This document shows, in pieces, positions 46,969 through 55,177 of a stretch of 64,000 nt of DNA. The position numbers and the translations under genes were made by a program. Source of the stretch: a virus; IMG/VR virus record IMGVR_UViG_3300044833_000114, positions 29,932 to 93,931 of that record. The stretch is one strand, 5' to 3'. The number at the start of each line of letters is the position of its first letter. Positions within the stretch are counted from its first letter, which is position 1. The notes under the pieces are model-generated. The model was not told the DNA's origin. It saw only the letters and a list, made by a program, of their open reading frames with translations, and ran no database searches.

Positions 46969-47126
46969 TTCAGACCATTCTTGCTCTGCTCTCTCTGGCA
47001 GTGTCGATCCTCGGCATCTTCATGTCCCGCGCCAGGACGAAGAAGCTCGAAGATCGCGAGACCGCGATCGAGGCGCGCGAAGCAAGACTAGAACGCGCTG
47101 TCGGTTTGACGGGTGAATCCGAATGA
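46965..47126 (+). CDS. Small membrane protein (53 aa)
   Basis: ATGA overlap at 46965. One hydrophobic helix (TILALLSLAVSILGIFM) followed by a basic, charged coiled coil (KLEDRETAIEAREARLERA). It could recruit locus enzymes to the membrane; speculative. Confidence 0.65.
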   Translation: MIQTILALLSLAVSILGIFMSRARTKKLEDRETAIEAREARLERAVGLTGESE

Positions 47127-47521
47127 ACTCAAACACGAAACTTAAAGTGGTCTTAACCATAATTCTAGCTGTGATTTTCGTGTACATCCTTCAGGGCGCC
47201 GAGCCAATCTGTCGGGGACTGAAGCTCAAATACCTAGAGTACAACGACGCGTACTTCGACGGCGTGCTCCCACGAAACACAATCGTCGAATACGGAACGT
47301 GCCCAGACGCTCAATCAATAGCTTGTACGACGCACCCGGGAGATGTTTTTAAGATCACTCTCGTTAAGGAATACAACCTCGCTCCAGTTCAGGCGCACGT
47401 AAATCTGCTCCACGAAAGCTGTCACATCGTTACCTGGACGGAGTTGGAGGAACACGGGCCTAGATGGAAAGATTGCATGCACCGAATTTATCAAAAGGGT
47501 GCATTTGAGGGAATACTATGA
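47123..47521 (+). CDS. Membrane-anchored SprT-like metalloprotease
   Basis: 132 residues. Residues 8-24 are a membrane or signal segment (KVVLTIILAVIFVYILQG), then a SprT-like domain: YNDAYFDGVLPRN, HESCH (97-101) and HGPRWKDCMHRI as third-ligand region. The zinc site is intact. Two Cys pairs suggest an oxidising compartment, so the domain is probably periplasmic, unlike the cytosolic copy at 40593. Confidence 0.7.
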   Translation: MNSNTKLKVVLTIILAVIFVYILQGAEPICRGLKLKYLEYNDAYFDGVLPRNTIVEYGTCPDAQSIACTTHPGDVFKITLVKEYNLAPVQAHVNLLHESCHIVTWTELEEHGPRWKDCMHRIYQKGAFEGIL

Positions 47522-48411
47522 AAGACATCATCCTACTTCCAACTTACTATCGTCCGGAGTATCTGCAGCTCTGCCTCGAGCATCTCGCGCAAGCTGATGG
47601 CATCACGAACAAACAGATTTGGATTCTGCAGGACCAGCACCAGGACGACCTCATCCGTCACGCCGCCGAAGAGAACTGGACACAGGAAGTGCTCGCGGCA
47701 TGGCAACCATATCTCGCCCTGGACATCAAGTTCTTCCGAGCCTCCTCACACACCACCGTCGGGAACAGCCGAAACGTTCTGGAAGGATACCGGCGCGCGT
47801 TCGAAACAGACGCGCAGTTCGTCTACCAGATTGAGGACGACGTGTTCGTGCAACCAGATTTCTTCAGGTGGCACGAAGCCGTGCAGAACGATGGTGACTA
47901 TTACTGCTCGATTGCCAACGGCTGCTACTACCGAAACAAAGAAGTCCGCACCGACGTCACCGATCCCGGCGCCTACCTCACTTCACACAAAGACTTCGGT
48001 TCGTACGGCGTGTGCTGGCGCCGCGAGAAGATCGGTCTGTTCGTGGAGCACGCGCGCAACGAGTACTACACCAACATGGACAGTTACGTTCGTCAACACC
48101 TCTCTGGCACTCCGCTTGGGGACGCGTTCACGGAGCAGGACGGACTCATCGAGCGCGTGATGTGGAAGACGAACGGAGTCACCGCATGGCCTTATACGCC
48201 GCGCGCATACCACATGGGTTTTTACGGATATCACCGCGCCGGCCAGCGGCCTAACGGATTCCTTGAAGCCAAGCTGGAAGGCCTTCGCAAGATGGTTTCG
48301 GATCCCGCCACGTTCGCGAACCCAATCAACAACCCCTACAACGATTTGGTTCCCTTCCCCTCCACGCCCCCAGGCCCGTGGGAGAAGGTGACGAAGGTTC
48401 AGGAGTTCTAA
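47518..48411 (+). CDS. Glycosyltransferase, GT-A fold, EDD type, copy 1
   Basis: 297 residues. IILLPTYYRPEYLQLCLEHL at the start, a helix-strand region, then VYQIEDDVFVQPDFF with the acidic metal site (EDD). The C-terminal half is aromatic. It is paralogous to 48411-49250. The GT call is by fold pattern. Confidence 0.75.
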   Translation: MKDIILLPTYYRPEYLQLCLEHLAQADGITNKQIWILQDQHQDDLIRHAAEENWTQEVLAAWQPYLALDIKFFRASSHTTVGNSRNVLEGYRRAFETDAQFVYQIEDDVFVQPDFFRWHEAVQNDGDYYCSIANGCYYRNKEVRTDVTDPGAYLTSHKDFGSYGVCWRREKIGLFVEHARNEYYTNMDSYVRQHLSGTPLGDAFTEQDGLIERVMWKTNGVTAWPYTPRAYHMGFYGYHRAGQRPNGFLEAKLEGLRKMVSDPATFANPINNPYNDLVPFPSTPPGPWEKVTKVQEF

Positions 48412-49250
48412 TGCGAGACATCGTCATTGTGCCGACATACGATCGCCCAGAATTTCTTTGGGTCTGCCTCGAGCAGCTCTTCAAGGCGAAAGGCGCCAAC
48501 GAAAAGTGGGTGTGGGTCTGTGAAGATATTCACGCTGACAAGCCGAAGAGTTTTGTAACCGAAATGGAAATGCTGGCGACGATCCGGTATTTCGAAAACC
48601 TCACTGAAAGATATCTGTGGCCTAAGCTGAAGTATGTCGGACGAAAACCTCACACCACTTATGGAAACAGCTACAACCTCCTGGCCGCGGTGCAAGAAGC
48701 ATCGACGGCAGACGCGGAGAAAGTCTACATCGTTGAGGATGATGTTCTAGTAACGAAAGATTTCTTTGAGTGGAACGACCAAGTGTTCAGCAACTTACCC
48801 CCATGGGTTGCATGCGCCGGCCGACTGAACCGAAGTCTCAACTTCGCGATGAACGGGCCCGACGCAATGGACGAGAGCATCAAGGACGTCAACGCGTGTA
48901 AGGCTGTCATCGGCGCCTACAACTCCTGGGCGACATGTTTCAGCAGGCAAGCCCTAGACGAAATCGTCAGCATCATTCCGTCTTACGATACGTTCAGGCC
49001 AGGGTTTGAACAAGACATGCTGATTCAAAATCATATGAGACGTAACAAGCTAGTGTCTGTTTGGCCGTTCGTCGAACGTGCGTTCCACTTCGGTTGGACC
49101 AGTTACCACAGGTGCGGACGGCCCATCACAGGGAATCTTGAAGAAAAGGTGAAGTTCATTCAGACGGCCGTGCGTAGCAAAAGCATTCTGTGCGAGATGG
49201 CGTCGCTGCAAGAAATGGATACGTTCTTCGATCCGACGGAAGCTAGGTGA
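48411..49250 (+). CDS. Glycosyltransferase, GT-A fold, EDD type, copy 2
   Basis: The ATG at 48411 with CAGGAGTTCTA, sharing a base with the previous stop (TAATG). 279 residues: IVIVPTYDRPEFLWVCLEQL, KVYIVEDDVLVTKDFFEW and a GWTSYHRCGRP end that matches the paralogue. Last GT of the locus. Confidence 0.75.
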   Translation: MRDIVIVPTYDRPEFLWVCLEQLFKAKGANEKWVWVCEDIHADKPKSFVTEMEMLATIRYFENLTERYLWPKLKYVGRKPHTTYGNSYNLLAAVQEASTADAEKVYIVEDDVLVTKDFFEWNDQVFSNLPPWVACAGRLNRSLNFAMNGPDAMDESIKDVNACKAVIGAYNSWATCFSRQALDEIVSIIPSYDTFRPGFEQDMLIQNHMRRNKLVSVWPFVERAFHFGWTSYHRCGRPITGNLEEKVKFIQTAVRSKSILCEMASLQEMDTFFDPTEAR

Positions 49251-49699
49251 CGCCCGCGGCTCGAGCGCGGTATTTGATGGACAACTACAAGTTGACCATC
49301 GAGCAGTCTGATGCGATCGACGCTTATCAGAAGGGTCTTTGCGCCGTATGTGGTCGTCCAGAGCACGTCCCCGGTCGCCGCCTCGCAAACGATCACGCGC
49401 ATCTCGACGGTCTCATTCGCGGTCATCTTTGCTCGCAATGTAACCCTCTACTGGGAAAGCTGGAAAACGCCTTTATACGCCTAGGCCTACACAAAGTACC
49501 AGGTCTGGACTTCGTGCAAATTGTTGAAAACTTAGCGGCTTACGTGAAGAACCCCCCAGCCACGGCAGCTCTCGGCCAGCCTAAGTTTGGGTACCCGGGA
49601 AAGACGAACACCAAGAAACACCGAAAGATGCTCACGAAGCTTCGGAAGGTGGAGAAAGGCATGCCACCACTGGTCAGTATTACGGAGGAGCCGAAATGA
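49247..49699 (+). CDS. Recombination endonuclease VII-like
   Basis: GTG start overlapping the upstream stop. 150 residues: CAVCGRPEHVPGRRLANDHAHLDGLIRGHLCSQCN has the Cys/His/Asp set of endonuclease VII (His-Me finger), and LLGKLENAF follows as in T4 gp49. It resolves branched DNA before packaging. It may also be a homing-type member. The C-terminal MPPLVSITEE is echoed in the non-coding region at 38815-38844. Confidence 0.85.
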   Translation: MTPAARARYLMDNYKLTIEQSDAIDAYQKGLCAVCGRPEHVPGRRLANDHAHLDGLIRGHLCSQCNPLLGKLENAFIRLGLHKVPGLDFVQIVENLAAYVKNPPATAALGQPKFGYPGKTNTKKHRKMLTKLRKVEKGMPPLVSITEEPK

Positions 49700-50418
49700 G
49701 CACAACACCCAACCCGATAGCAACCCTGGTCCCCTCCTGGGTGCACAACTACGCGGCTTTCATCAAAGCCCACGAGAAGCTCCTGATCATCGCAGCGGCT
49801 AGCTTCCTGACTTTCCACTTTTACTCGAAAGCGATCAATGCCTGGGAGGCGTTCGATAAGCGCCGCGTCAACATAGACCAGCAGAAGATCGACTCGCAGC
49901 ATCAAGAGAACGCCACCCTGGCCGAGCAGCTCTCCGCCCTCAAGATCACGGTGGACACCAACGCAAAGCTGGCAGCACAGCAGATCGCAGCGAGCCACAA
50001 GCAAACGCAGCAGCAGCAGCTGTTGGACCTGCAGCTCCCGCTCCCAAATCTAGGGCAGCGCTGGATCACCCTCCTGAACCTTCAACCTGGAGACATCACA
50101 GCTACTCCCGACAACAAGCTTGCCGTTACAGAATCGGCGTCCCACACCACGGTGAACGCGCTGGAAACAATTCCTGATCTGACATTGACGCTGTCTAAGA
50201 CGAAGTCTGAGCTCGACGGTTGCAACACGGTTCGTTCGAAGCAAGACGAAACGATCGCAGGCGTGAACAACGAGTTGGTTCTAGAGAAGAAGGGCAGAAC
50301 AGACGACGCGAAGCTCGCGAAGGCTGCGCAACGGAAAGCATGGAAGAACGGCTTCAAGTGGGGTTTCGGAGCCGGGGCAGCAGCAGTCGCCGCAATCAGA
50401 ATCGTTTTTCACTTCTAA
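49696..50418 (+). CDS. Membrane protein with coiled coil, spanin-like layout
   Basis: 240 residues. One membrane helix near residues 27-45 (KLLIIAAASFLTFHFYS), a long Gln/Ala/Leu coiled coil to about residue 110, a globular part, and a weak hydrophobic helix at the end (GFGAGAAAVAAIRIVFHF). An i-spanin such as Rz has a similar N-terminal plan, but no o-spanin is seen nearby and the second hydrophobic end is unlike Rz. Lysis role possible, not proven. Confidence 0.5.
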   Translation: MSTTPNPIATLVPSWVHNYAAFIKAHEKLLIIAAASFLTFHFYSKAINAWEAFDKRRVNIDQQKIDSQHQENATLAEQLSALKITVDTNAKLAAQQIAASHKQTQQQQLLDLQLPLPNLGQRWITLLNLQPGDITATPDNKLAVTESASHTTVNALETIPDLTLTLSKTKSELDGCNTVRSKQDETIAGVNNELVLEKKGRTDDAKLAKAAQRKAWKNGFKWGFGAGAAAVAAIRIVFHF

Positions 50419-50427
50419 GGAGCTTTG

Positions 50428-52119
50428 ATGTCGCACAACACCGAAGCAGGGTCGGCACTAATCGCGGAGACAGTGAAAGTTTACGAGAAGAACGGTGGAA
50501 ACATTCGCGCCACCGCAATAGAGCTGGGTATCGCACGCAGCTCGGTTCGCCGGCGCGTCGCGAAAGTAGGCCTAGGAAAGAAGCCACTGGCTGGCGGAAC
50601 GCGTCACGGAGTCAAAGCGAAGGTCGAGAAGCTCCCGGTAAGCGGGGAGATCAAGAGATTCATCCTGACATCTGCGCAGAACAATACGTACGTCAACGAA
50701 GAATTTCTCGATAACTTGGAAGCCCTGTCCGATTACTACGACGCCGAGATCATAGTCGGAACGTACACCTACAATCAGAATGCCTACGGCCCCAAGAGCG
50801 TTAAGAAAGACAGTTGGAGATCGAAGGCAAGCAACGGTTCATACGACAAAGAACTCTGGTACGACCCGAAGCTAAGGGATTACATCAAGGATTACCGCAT
50901 CCAGTTGGCGCCGGGTCTTGTGTGGGCGGGTGAATACAATGCGCTCCCGACCAACGTCAACCCTCTAGCCGGACTCGAGTCATACACCAGCCGAAACTCC
51001 GCGATCTTCCCTCATGCCAAGTTAGCGCTGCGCAGCATCCCGACGATGCAAGGCGAAGGCGTGAAGCTGAACTACACCACGGGCACCGTCACCGAGCGCA
51101 ACTACATTCAGAAGCGCGAAGGCGTGATAGCAGAGTTCCACCACATTTACGGCGCGCTGCTTGTCGAAGTAAACGAGAACGGTAACTGGTGGGTGCGCCA
51201 ACTTAACCAGGACGAAGGCACCGGCACACTGCAAGACCTGCACGTTCTTGTGCAGCACGGCGAGGTCATCTCGACGGATGCAACCGTCGAAGCGGTGACA
51301 CACGGCGACCTGCACGGCACGATGGCAGATCCGGAAGTGGTCGAGACCACGCTGGATATGGTCGACGCGCTGAAACCCAAATACCAATTCTTCCACGACG
51401 TGATGGAGGGGGCGGCAGTCAATCCGCACATGCGCAAGTACGCGGCGAACCACGAGAAGTTTTACACATGGCTGCGTGGCTACCACAAGCTGGAGAACGA
51501 AATCGTTGACACCGTCAAGCTGATGGTGCGATACGTTCGGCCCTTCTCGCAGAACGTGGTCGTGGATTCAAACCACGACGACGCGTGGATCAAACGGTGG
51601 CTACGCGAGTACGACTACCGCAAGGATCCACCCAACACCGAGATCTTCCTGGACCTGCAAGCCTACCTGTATGGGCAGATCCGCAACGGCGTGACTGACG
51701 AACAGTCCCGCGCCCGCAACGCGAACCCGAAGTATGTGCGCGACATCAACGTGCTCGAGTATGCGCTGCAGAAGTACGGCGCCCTGCGGCCAGATCAATT
51801 CAAGTTCCTGAAGGCCGACGAACCGTTCAAGACCTGCGGCAAGAAGATCGAGAACGGCATGCACGGCCACCTGGGTCCTGCCGGAAAGTTCGGCAGCCCC
51901 GCGGAACTCTCGAAGATGGGCCGCAAAGCTAACACGGCGCACACACACAGCACCGGCATATGGAACGGCCTCTACGTCGCCGGCACGAGCAGCAAGCTGC
52001 GATGGGATTACACCAAGGGTCCTAGCAACTGGACCAACAGCCACATCCTGACGTACCCGAACGGCAAGCGCACGATCGTCACCGTCTACAACGGCGCGTG
52101 GAGAGCGGAGAGCAAATGA
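50428..52119 (+). CDS. HTH and metallophosphoesterase-like fusion protein
   Basis: About 563 residues; the ATG at 50428 (or 50425) has AAGGAGCTTTG. An N-terminal helix-turn-helix (GNIRATAIELGIARSSVRRRV, about residues 26-46) is followed by a large domain. Motifs in order: EFHHIYGALLVE, THGDLHGTM (like the GDxH motif), VVDSNHDDAWI (like GNHD) and NGMHGHLGPAG (like GHxH). This order is that of calcineurin-type phosphoesterases, which include phage T5 protein A1. Catalysis is inferred; the HTH suggests DNA binding. Confidence 0.6.
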   Translation: MSHNTEAGSALIAETVKVYEKNGGNIRATAIELGIARSSVRRRVAKVGLGKKPLAGGTRHGVKAKVEKLPVSGEIKRFILTSAQNNTYVNEEFLDNLEALSDYYDAEIIVGTYTYNQNAYGPKSVKKDSWRSKASNGSYDKELWYDPKLRDYIKDYRIQLAPGLVWAGEYNALPTNVNPLAGLESYTSRNSAIFPHAKLALRSIPTMQGEGVKLNYTTGTVTERNYIQKREGVIAEFHHIYGALLVEVNENGNWWVRQLNQDEGTGTLQDLHVLVQHGEVISTDATVEAVTHGDLHGTMADPEVVETTLDMVDALKPKYQFFHDVMEGAAVNPHMRKYAANHEKFYTWLRGYHKLENEIVDTVKLMVRYVRPFSQNVVVDSNHDDAWIKRWLREYDYRKDPPNTEIFLDLQAYLYGQIRNGVTDEQSRARNANPKYVRDINVLEYALQKYGALRPDQFKFLKADEPFKTCGKKIENGMHGHLGPAGKFGSPAELSKMGRKANTAHTHSTGIWNGLYVAGTSSKLRWDYTKGPSNWTNSHILTYPNGKRTIVTVYNGAWRAESK

Positions 52120-52562
52120 AAACTGTATACCTTGCCGGCCTGATTTCAACGGAGAAGACGGAATCATTGACGTGGAGATATGACGCTGCGTCAGCGTTTG
52201 AAGGGAAGATGCGTGTTCTTTCTCCGATGCGAGGAAAGGACAAGCTCGGGAGCACGTCTAAGGACGGCGGGATCACCACGTCGGAACTTACAGCGAACGA
52301 CATCTTGATGCGTGACTATCACGACGTCAAGGAGTCACACGTAATCCTGGCGCACCTGGAAACGTTCGGGTCAACTCGACCGATGGTCGGAACGATCGCA
52401 GAGCTCGCTTGGGCGTGGATGTTGCAGATACCGGTTGTAGCTATCTGCAACAAGGATAACTACCTAATGCGAAATCACCCGTTCGTCAAAGCATTCGTTT
52501 CGCATTTCAGCGAAACAGTAGAAGAGGGTGTCACGTTCGTCGCCACCTATTACGGAGAATAA
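52116..52562 (+). CDS. Nucleoside 2-deoxyribosyltransferase-like protein
   Basis: The ATG at 52116 overlaps the upstream stop. 148 residues: VYLAGLIS, RVLSPMRGKDK, then MRDYHDVKESHVILAHLETFGSTRPMVGTIAELAWAWMLQIPVV, the order seen in nucleoside deoxyribosyltransferase-like (DUF4406-type) proteins. It would exchange or cleave bases of deoxynucleosides. Next gene is a predicted dNTP diphosphohydrolase. Confidence 0.7.
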   Translation: MKTVYLAGLISTEKTESLTWRYDAASAFEGKMRVLSPMRGKDKLGSTSKDGGITTSELTANDILMRDYHDVKESHVILAHLETFGSTRPMVGTIAELAWAWMLQIPVVAICNKDNYLMRNHPFVKAFVSHFSETVEEGVTFVATYYGE

Positions 52563-52564
52563 CC

Positions 52565-52927
52565 GTGACTGACACCAATCAATTTGTTGTTAAGGATTCC
52601 GGAGAAAGAGCGCAGTTCGATTCCGGAATGGTTCGAGACGTAACCACAGACAAAACAAACGTTTCGTTGGTGTTTGACGGCCCGATGTTTTGGAGATGGG
52701 CTGTACATCTCACGAAGGGCGCAATCAAGTACGCGCTCCGAAACTGGATGAAGGCCAACGGCGAGTCAGAACTGGAAAGGTTTCGTCAGTCCGCTTCCCG
52801 ACATTTCTACCAGTGGTACAGGGGAGACGTCGACGAAGATCACGCCGCAGCAGTGTTCTTCAACATCAACGGCGCGGAATACGTGAAGGAAAGATTAGCT
52901 GCAGAAAATTCAAAGGAGAAACAGTAA
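52565..52927 (+). CDS. dATP/dGTP diphosphohydrolase-like protein
   Basis: 120 residues. MVRDVTTDKTNVSLVFDGPMF, GAIKYALRNWMK and RFRQSASRHFYQWYRGDVDEDHAAAVFFNI match the phage family annotated as dATP/dGTP diphosphohydrolase, N-terminal. It likely trims purine dNTPs. In some phages such an enzyme helps to change the base composition of the genome; no other gene for that is seen here. Confidence 0.65.
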   Translation: MTDTNQFVVKDSGERAQFDSGMVRDVTTDKTNVSLVFDGPMFWRWAVHLTKGAIKYALRNWMKANGESELERFRQSASRHFYQWYRGDVDEDHAAAVFFNINGAEYVKERLAAENSKEKQ

Positions 52928-53415
52928 TGATCACAGACGTCACACTACGCACGCTGGCGAGAACCACCCCCGAGGGTCAGGAAACAGTCACGTACAACCC
53001 CCAGGTCAAAGAAGAAGTGGAGAAGTTGCCCGAGTGGGCGAAGCAGTTTTCGTCGACCGACTCTCAAATTCGTACGATCAAGTGCGACGGAAAAGATGAA
53101 AAGGGCGTTGACTGCGTGAACACCGCTTCTTTCGATGTGCAGAATCAGGAACAGATCGCGTCGCTCCCCGACTGGATCAGGACGTTTCGCACCATCACTT
53201 TGGGGAACAACCGTCGCTTCGGGTACTGCTCGGACGTTTGCGAGGTCAACGGTGTAACCACCGGTGACCACAACGTTCCGGAGCCGAAGCAGGTGCAGGA
53301 AGCCACCCCGCTCGACGCGCAGCGCGCGATCGCAGAAGCGAAGGTCGCTGAGTCGATGAAGACGAAGAAGACCGACAGCGGCAAGCGCAGCAAGAAAATC
53401 CACATCGTCGAGTAA
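52927..53415 (+). CDS. Hypothetical Cys-containing protein (162 aa)
   Basis: The ATG at 52927 shares a base with the previous stop (TAATG), ruling out the upstream shadow frame. Residues about 55-75 contain IKCDGKDEKGVDCVN and later FGYCSDVCEV, a possible zinc site; the C-terminus is Lys-rich (KTKKTDSGKRSKKI), suggesting nucleic-acid contact. Family unknown. Confidence 0.6.
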   Translation: MITDVTLRTLARTTPEGQETVTYNPQVKEEVEKLPEWAKQFSSTDSQIRTIKCDGKDEKGVDCVNTASFDVQNQEQIASLPDWIRTFRTITLGNNRRFGYCSDVCEVNGVTTGDHNVPEPKQVQEATPLDAQRAIAEAKVAESMKTKKTDSGKRSKKIHIVE

Positions 53416-53420
53416 ACCGA

Positions 53421-53771
53421 ATGGACACCATGGTTCACTTCAAGGGAATTCTGAAAACGCCCATCGTCACAGAAGTTGACGGTGGGTGGTTTCGGAACTG
53501 GTTTTGCCCCCGCCGGGTTCTGACGACATTTAAGTCCCAGAAACTGACGGTGCGCCACCGACTTGATCAAGAGCTCCGTGACGTCGTCGACAAGGTTATG
53601 CAGGACATGCAGCGCACACAGGGTCTAGTCGTGGTGAAAGATGAGACCAAGCCTCAAACGGATGCCAGCAATTTACAGTTCTGGCCACTACACAACTTCA
53701 GCCACATTGAGATCGAACTGAAAGTTCTAACCGTTCCGATACCGGCAGCTGGGAAGGAGACAGTCAATTGA
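53421..53771 (+). CDS. Hypothetical protein (116 aa)
   Basis: Beta-rich basic N-terminus (FKGILKTPIVTEVDGGWFRNW) and a mixed C-terminus ending VLTVPIPAAG. It overlaps the ClpP-like start by four bases. No motif recognised. Confidence 0.55.
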   Translation: MDTMVHFKGILKTPIVTEVDGGWFRNWFCPRRVLTTFKSQKLTVRHRLDQELRDVVDKVMQDMQRTQGLVVVKDETKPQTDASNLQFWPLHNFSHIEIELKVLTVPIPAAGKETVN

Positions 53772-54235
53772 AGACATTCTTCGCAGTAGGAGAGATCAAC
53801 CCTGACATGGCTCGATCTTTTTTCTCCGGCCTGGTTCCTAAGGGCTTCACAGATGTGGTGATCAGTTCCCCAGGCGGCGACATCGGACTCACGTTTGGGA
53901 TGCATGACGTCATCAAGTTCTACGGTCTCCGTACGCACGGCGTAGGCCTTCTGCAATCGGCTGCGTCTGTGCTTCTGCAGGCCGGCAAGTGGCGCACTAT
54001 GACGAACGCCAGTTTGTTGGTCTTCCACGCGCCGGAAGAAAAGATCAGCGACGCGCAATGGCGCTTGCACACGCAGCTGGTGGAGATGGTGGCGCAGCGA
54101 ACCGGTCTCAACATCGCCGAGGCGCACGATCTGTTCGACAACATGTTTATCAACGCGAATCGGGCCCTGGAGCTAGGCCTGATCGACGAAATCGCGGAAG
54201 ACGCGAAAGTGATGAGGTGGGTCAAAGATGAGTAA
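53768..54235 (+). CDS. ClpP-like serine protease
   Basis: TTG start overlapping the previous stop (TTGA). 155 residues of ClpP fold: VVISSPGGDIGLTFGMHDVI, then LLQSAASVLLQAG with candidate nucleophile Ser67, SLLVFHAPEE with His87, and ALELGLIDEI near the end. Phage ClpP-like enzymes usually mature capsids, but this one lies in the replication half, far from virion genes. It may process another phage or host protein. Confidence 0.8.
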   Translation: MKTFFAVGEINPDMARSFFSGLVPKGFTDVVISSPGGDIGLTFGMHDVIKFYGLRTHGVGLLQSAASVLLQAGKWRTMTNASLLVFHAPEEKISDAQWRLHTQLVEMVAQRTGLNIAEAHDLFDNMFINANRALELGLIDEIAEDAKVMRWVKDE

Positions 54236-54455
54236 CGAAAAGTTGAAGGATGCCAAGGCGGCGTTCACATTCTCGCGGTTGCCGCGTTGGCACCGCATCG
54301 CAATCACGCTGTGGGAGATCATGCAGAAGAATGATTTTAATTCAGCTGAAGTCAACTTCGATGAGCAGATCGCTCCGATTGCGAAAGAGCTTGCTCAGTA
54401 CTCCGTGAAAGACTTCGCGGTTCGCTACGGACACTTGGCTGATGGCAAGGCGTAA
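54228..54455 (+). CDS. Small hypothetical protein (75 aa)
   Basis: A helical basic N-terminus (KLKDAKAAFTFSRLPRWHRIAITLWE) and acidic middle. It overlaps both neighbours by 8-14 bases. Not recognised. Confidence 0.6.
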   Translation: MSNEKLKDAKAAFTFSRLPRWHRIAITLWEIMQKNDFNSAEVNFDEQIAPIAKELAQYSVKDFAVRYGHLADGKA

Positions 54456-54765
54456 ATTCACCGACGGTGCCGACGAACTCGCACACCGGTTTAGACAGAT
54501 CCTCCAACAGCGGGATCCTCGGGACCCGAAAGCGTGGGTTGCTCGTTTGGCGTCGATCGCAGCTCTAGCGAGTATGTGGAAGATAGATTTGGGGCCGCAT
54601 TTTGCAGCCATCATTGCGTCTGAGTTTAAGCCACGAAAGAACACCATACCGGTTGACTTTGTGGATCCCGAAACCAAGATGCCGACCCCGCTAGAAGGTC
54701 CAGAAGAAAGCTCGGAACCGCCAGTTGGCGGCGGCAGCATTCTCGACGAGATGGGAGACAACTAG
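54442..54765 (+). CDS. Hypothetical protein (107 aa)
   Basis: A basic start (MARRKFTDGADELAHRFRQIL), a helix (ARLASIAALASMWKIDLG) and a Pro/Glu-rich acidic tail. The tail suggests a flexible protein-protein contact. No family known. Confidence 0.6.
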   Translation: MARRKFTDGADELAHRFRQILQQRDPRDPKAWVARLASIAALASMWKIDLGPHFAAIIASEFKPRKNTIPVDFVDPETKMPTPLEGPEESSEPPVGGGSILDEMGDN

Positions 54766-55173
54766 ATGGCGAAGATTGAATACGTTTCGTTCCAAGACAA
54801 AGTCAGCCCGTCCGATTGGCGCGTCGAAGCTATCGACGACATGACAGGCGAAGTCTACATCACACTCTTCGCCGGACCAGACGCCGAAGAGCGTTCTGTC
54901 GAATACGCGTCCTTCAAGAACGGGACACATCCGATCTTCAAAAAGGCTGCGCCAGTTGTTCCAGCCCCTCCACCGGCAACCGCGCCGATGAACCCTATCG
55001 ATATGGTTCGAGCAGCGTTGCCCAACACCATTCACCTCGTCACTGATAACGGACACGAGATTATGGTGACGCCGAGCGAAGTCAAGTGGAACTACGACGC
55101 TCGCAGAAAAGTTCTTACCGGCCGACCGAGGCCGGCGATCGAAATCCAAAAGGGGTTCACCCCGAAAGGGTAA
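54766..55173 (+). CDS. Hypothetical protein with Pro-rich linker (135 aa)
   Basis: Residues 1-65 are beta-rich, about 66-85 a Pro/Ala linker (APVVPAPPPATAPM), then a second small domain with a basic end. It abuts the previous gene with no gap. Two-domain adaptor possible; unrecognised. Confidence 0.6.
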   Translation: MAKIEYVSFQDKVSPSDWRVEAIDDMTGEVYITLFAGPDAEERSVEYASFKNGTHPIFKKAAPVVPAPPPATAPMNPIDMVRAALPNTIHLVTDNGHEIMVTPSEVKWNYDARRKVLTGRPRPAIEIQKGFTPKG

Positions 55174-55177
55174 CAAA

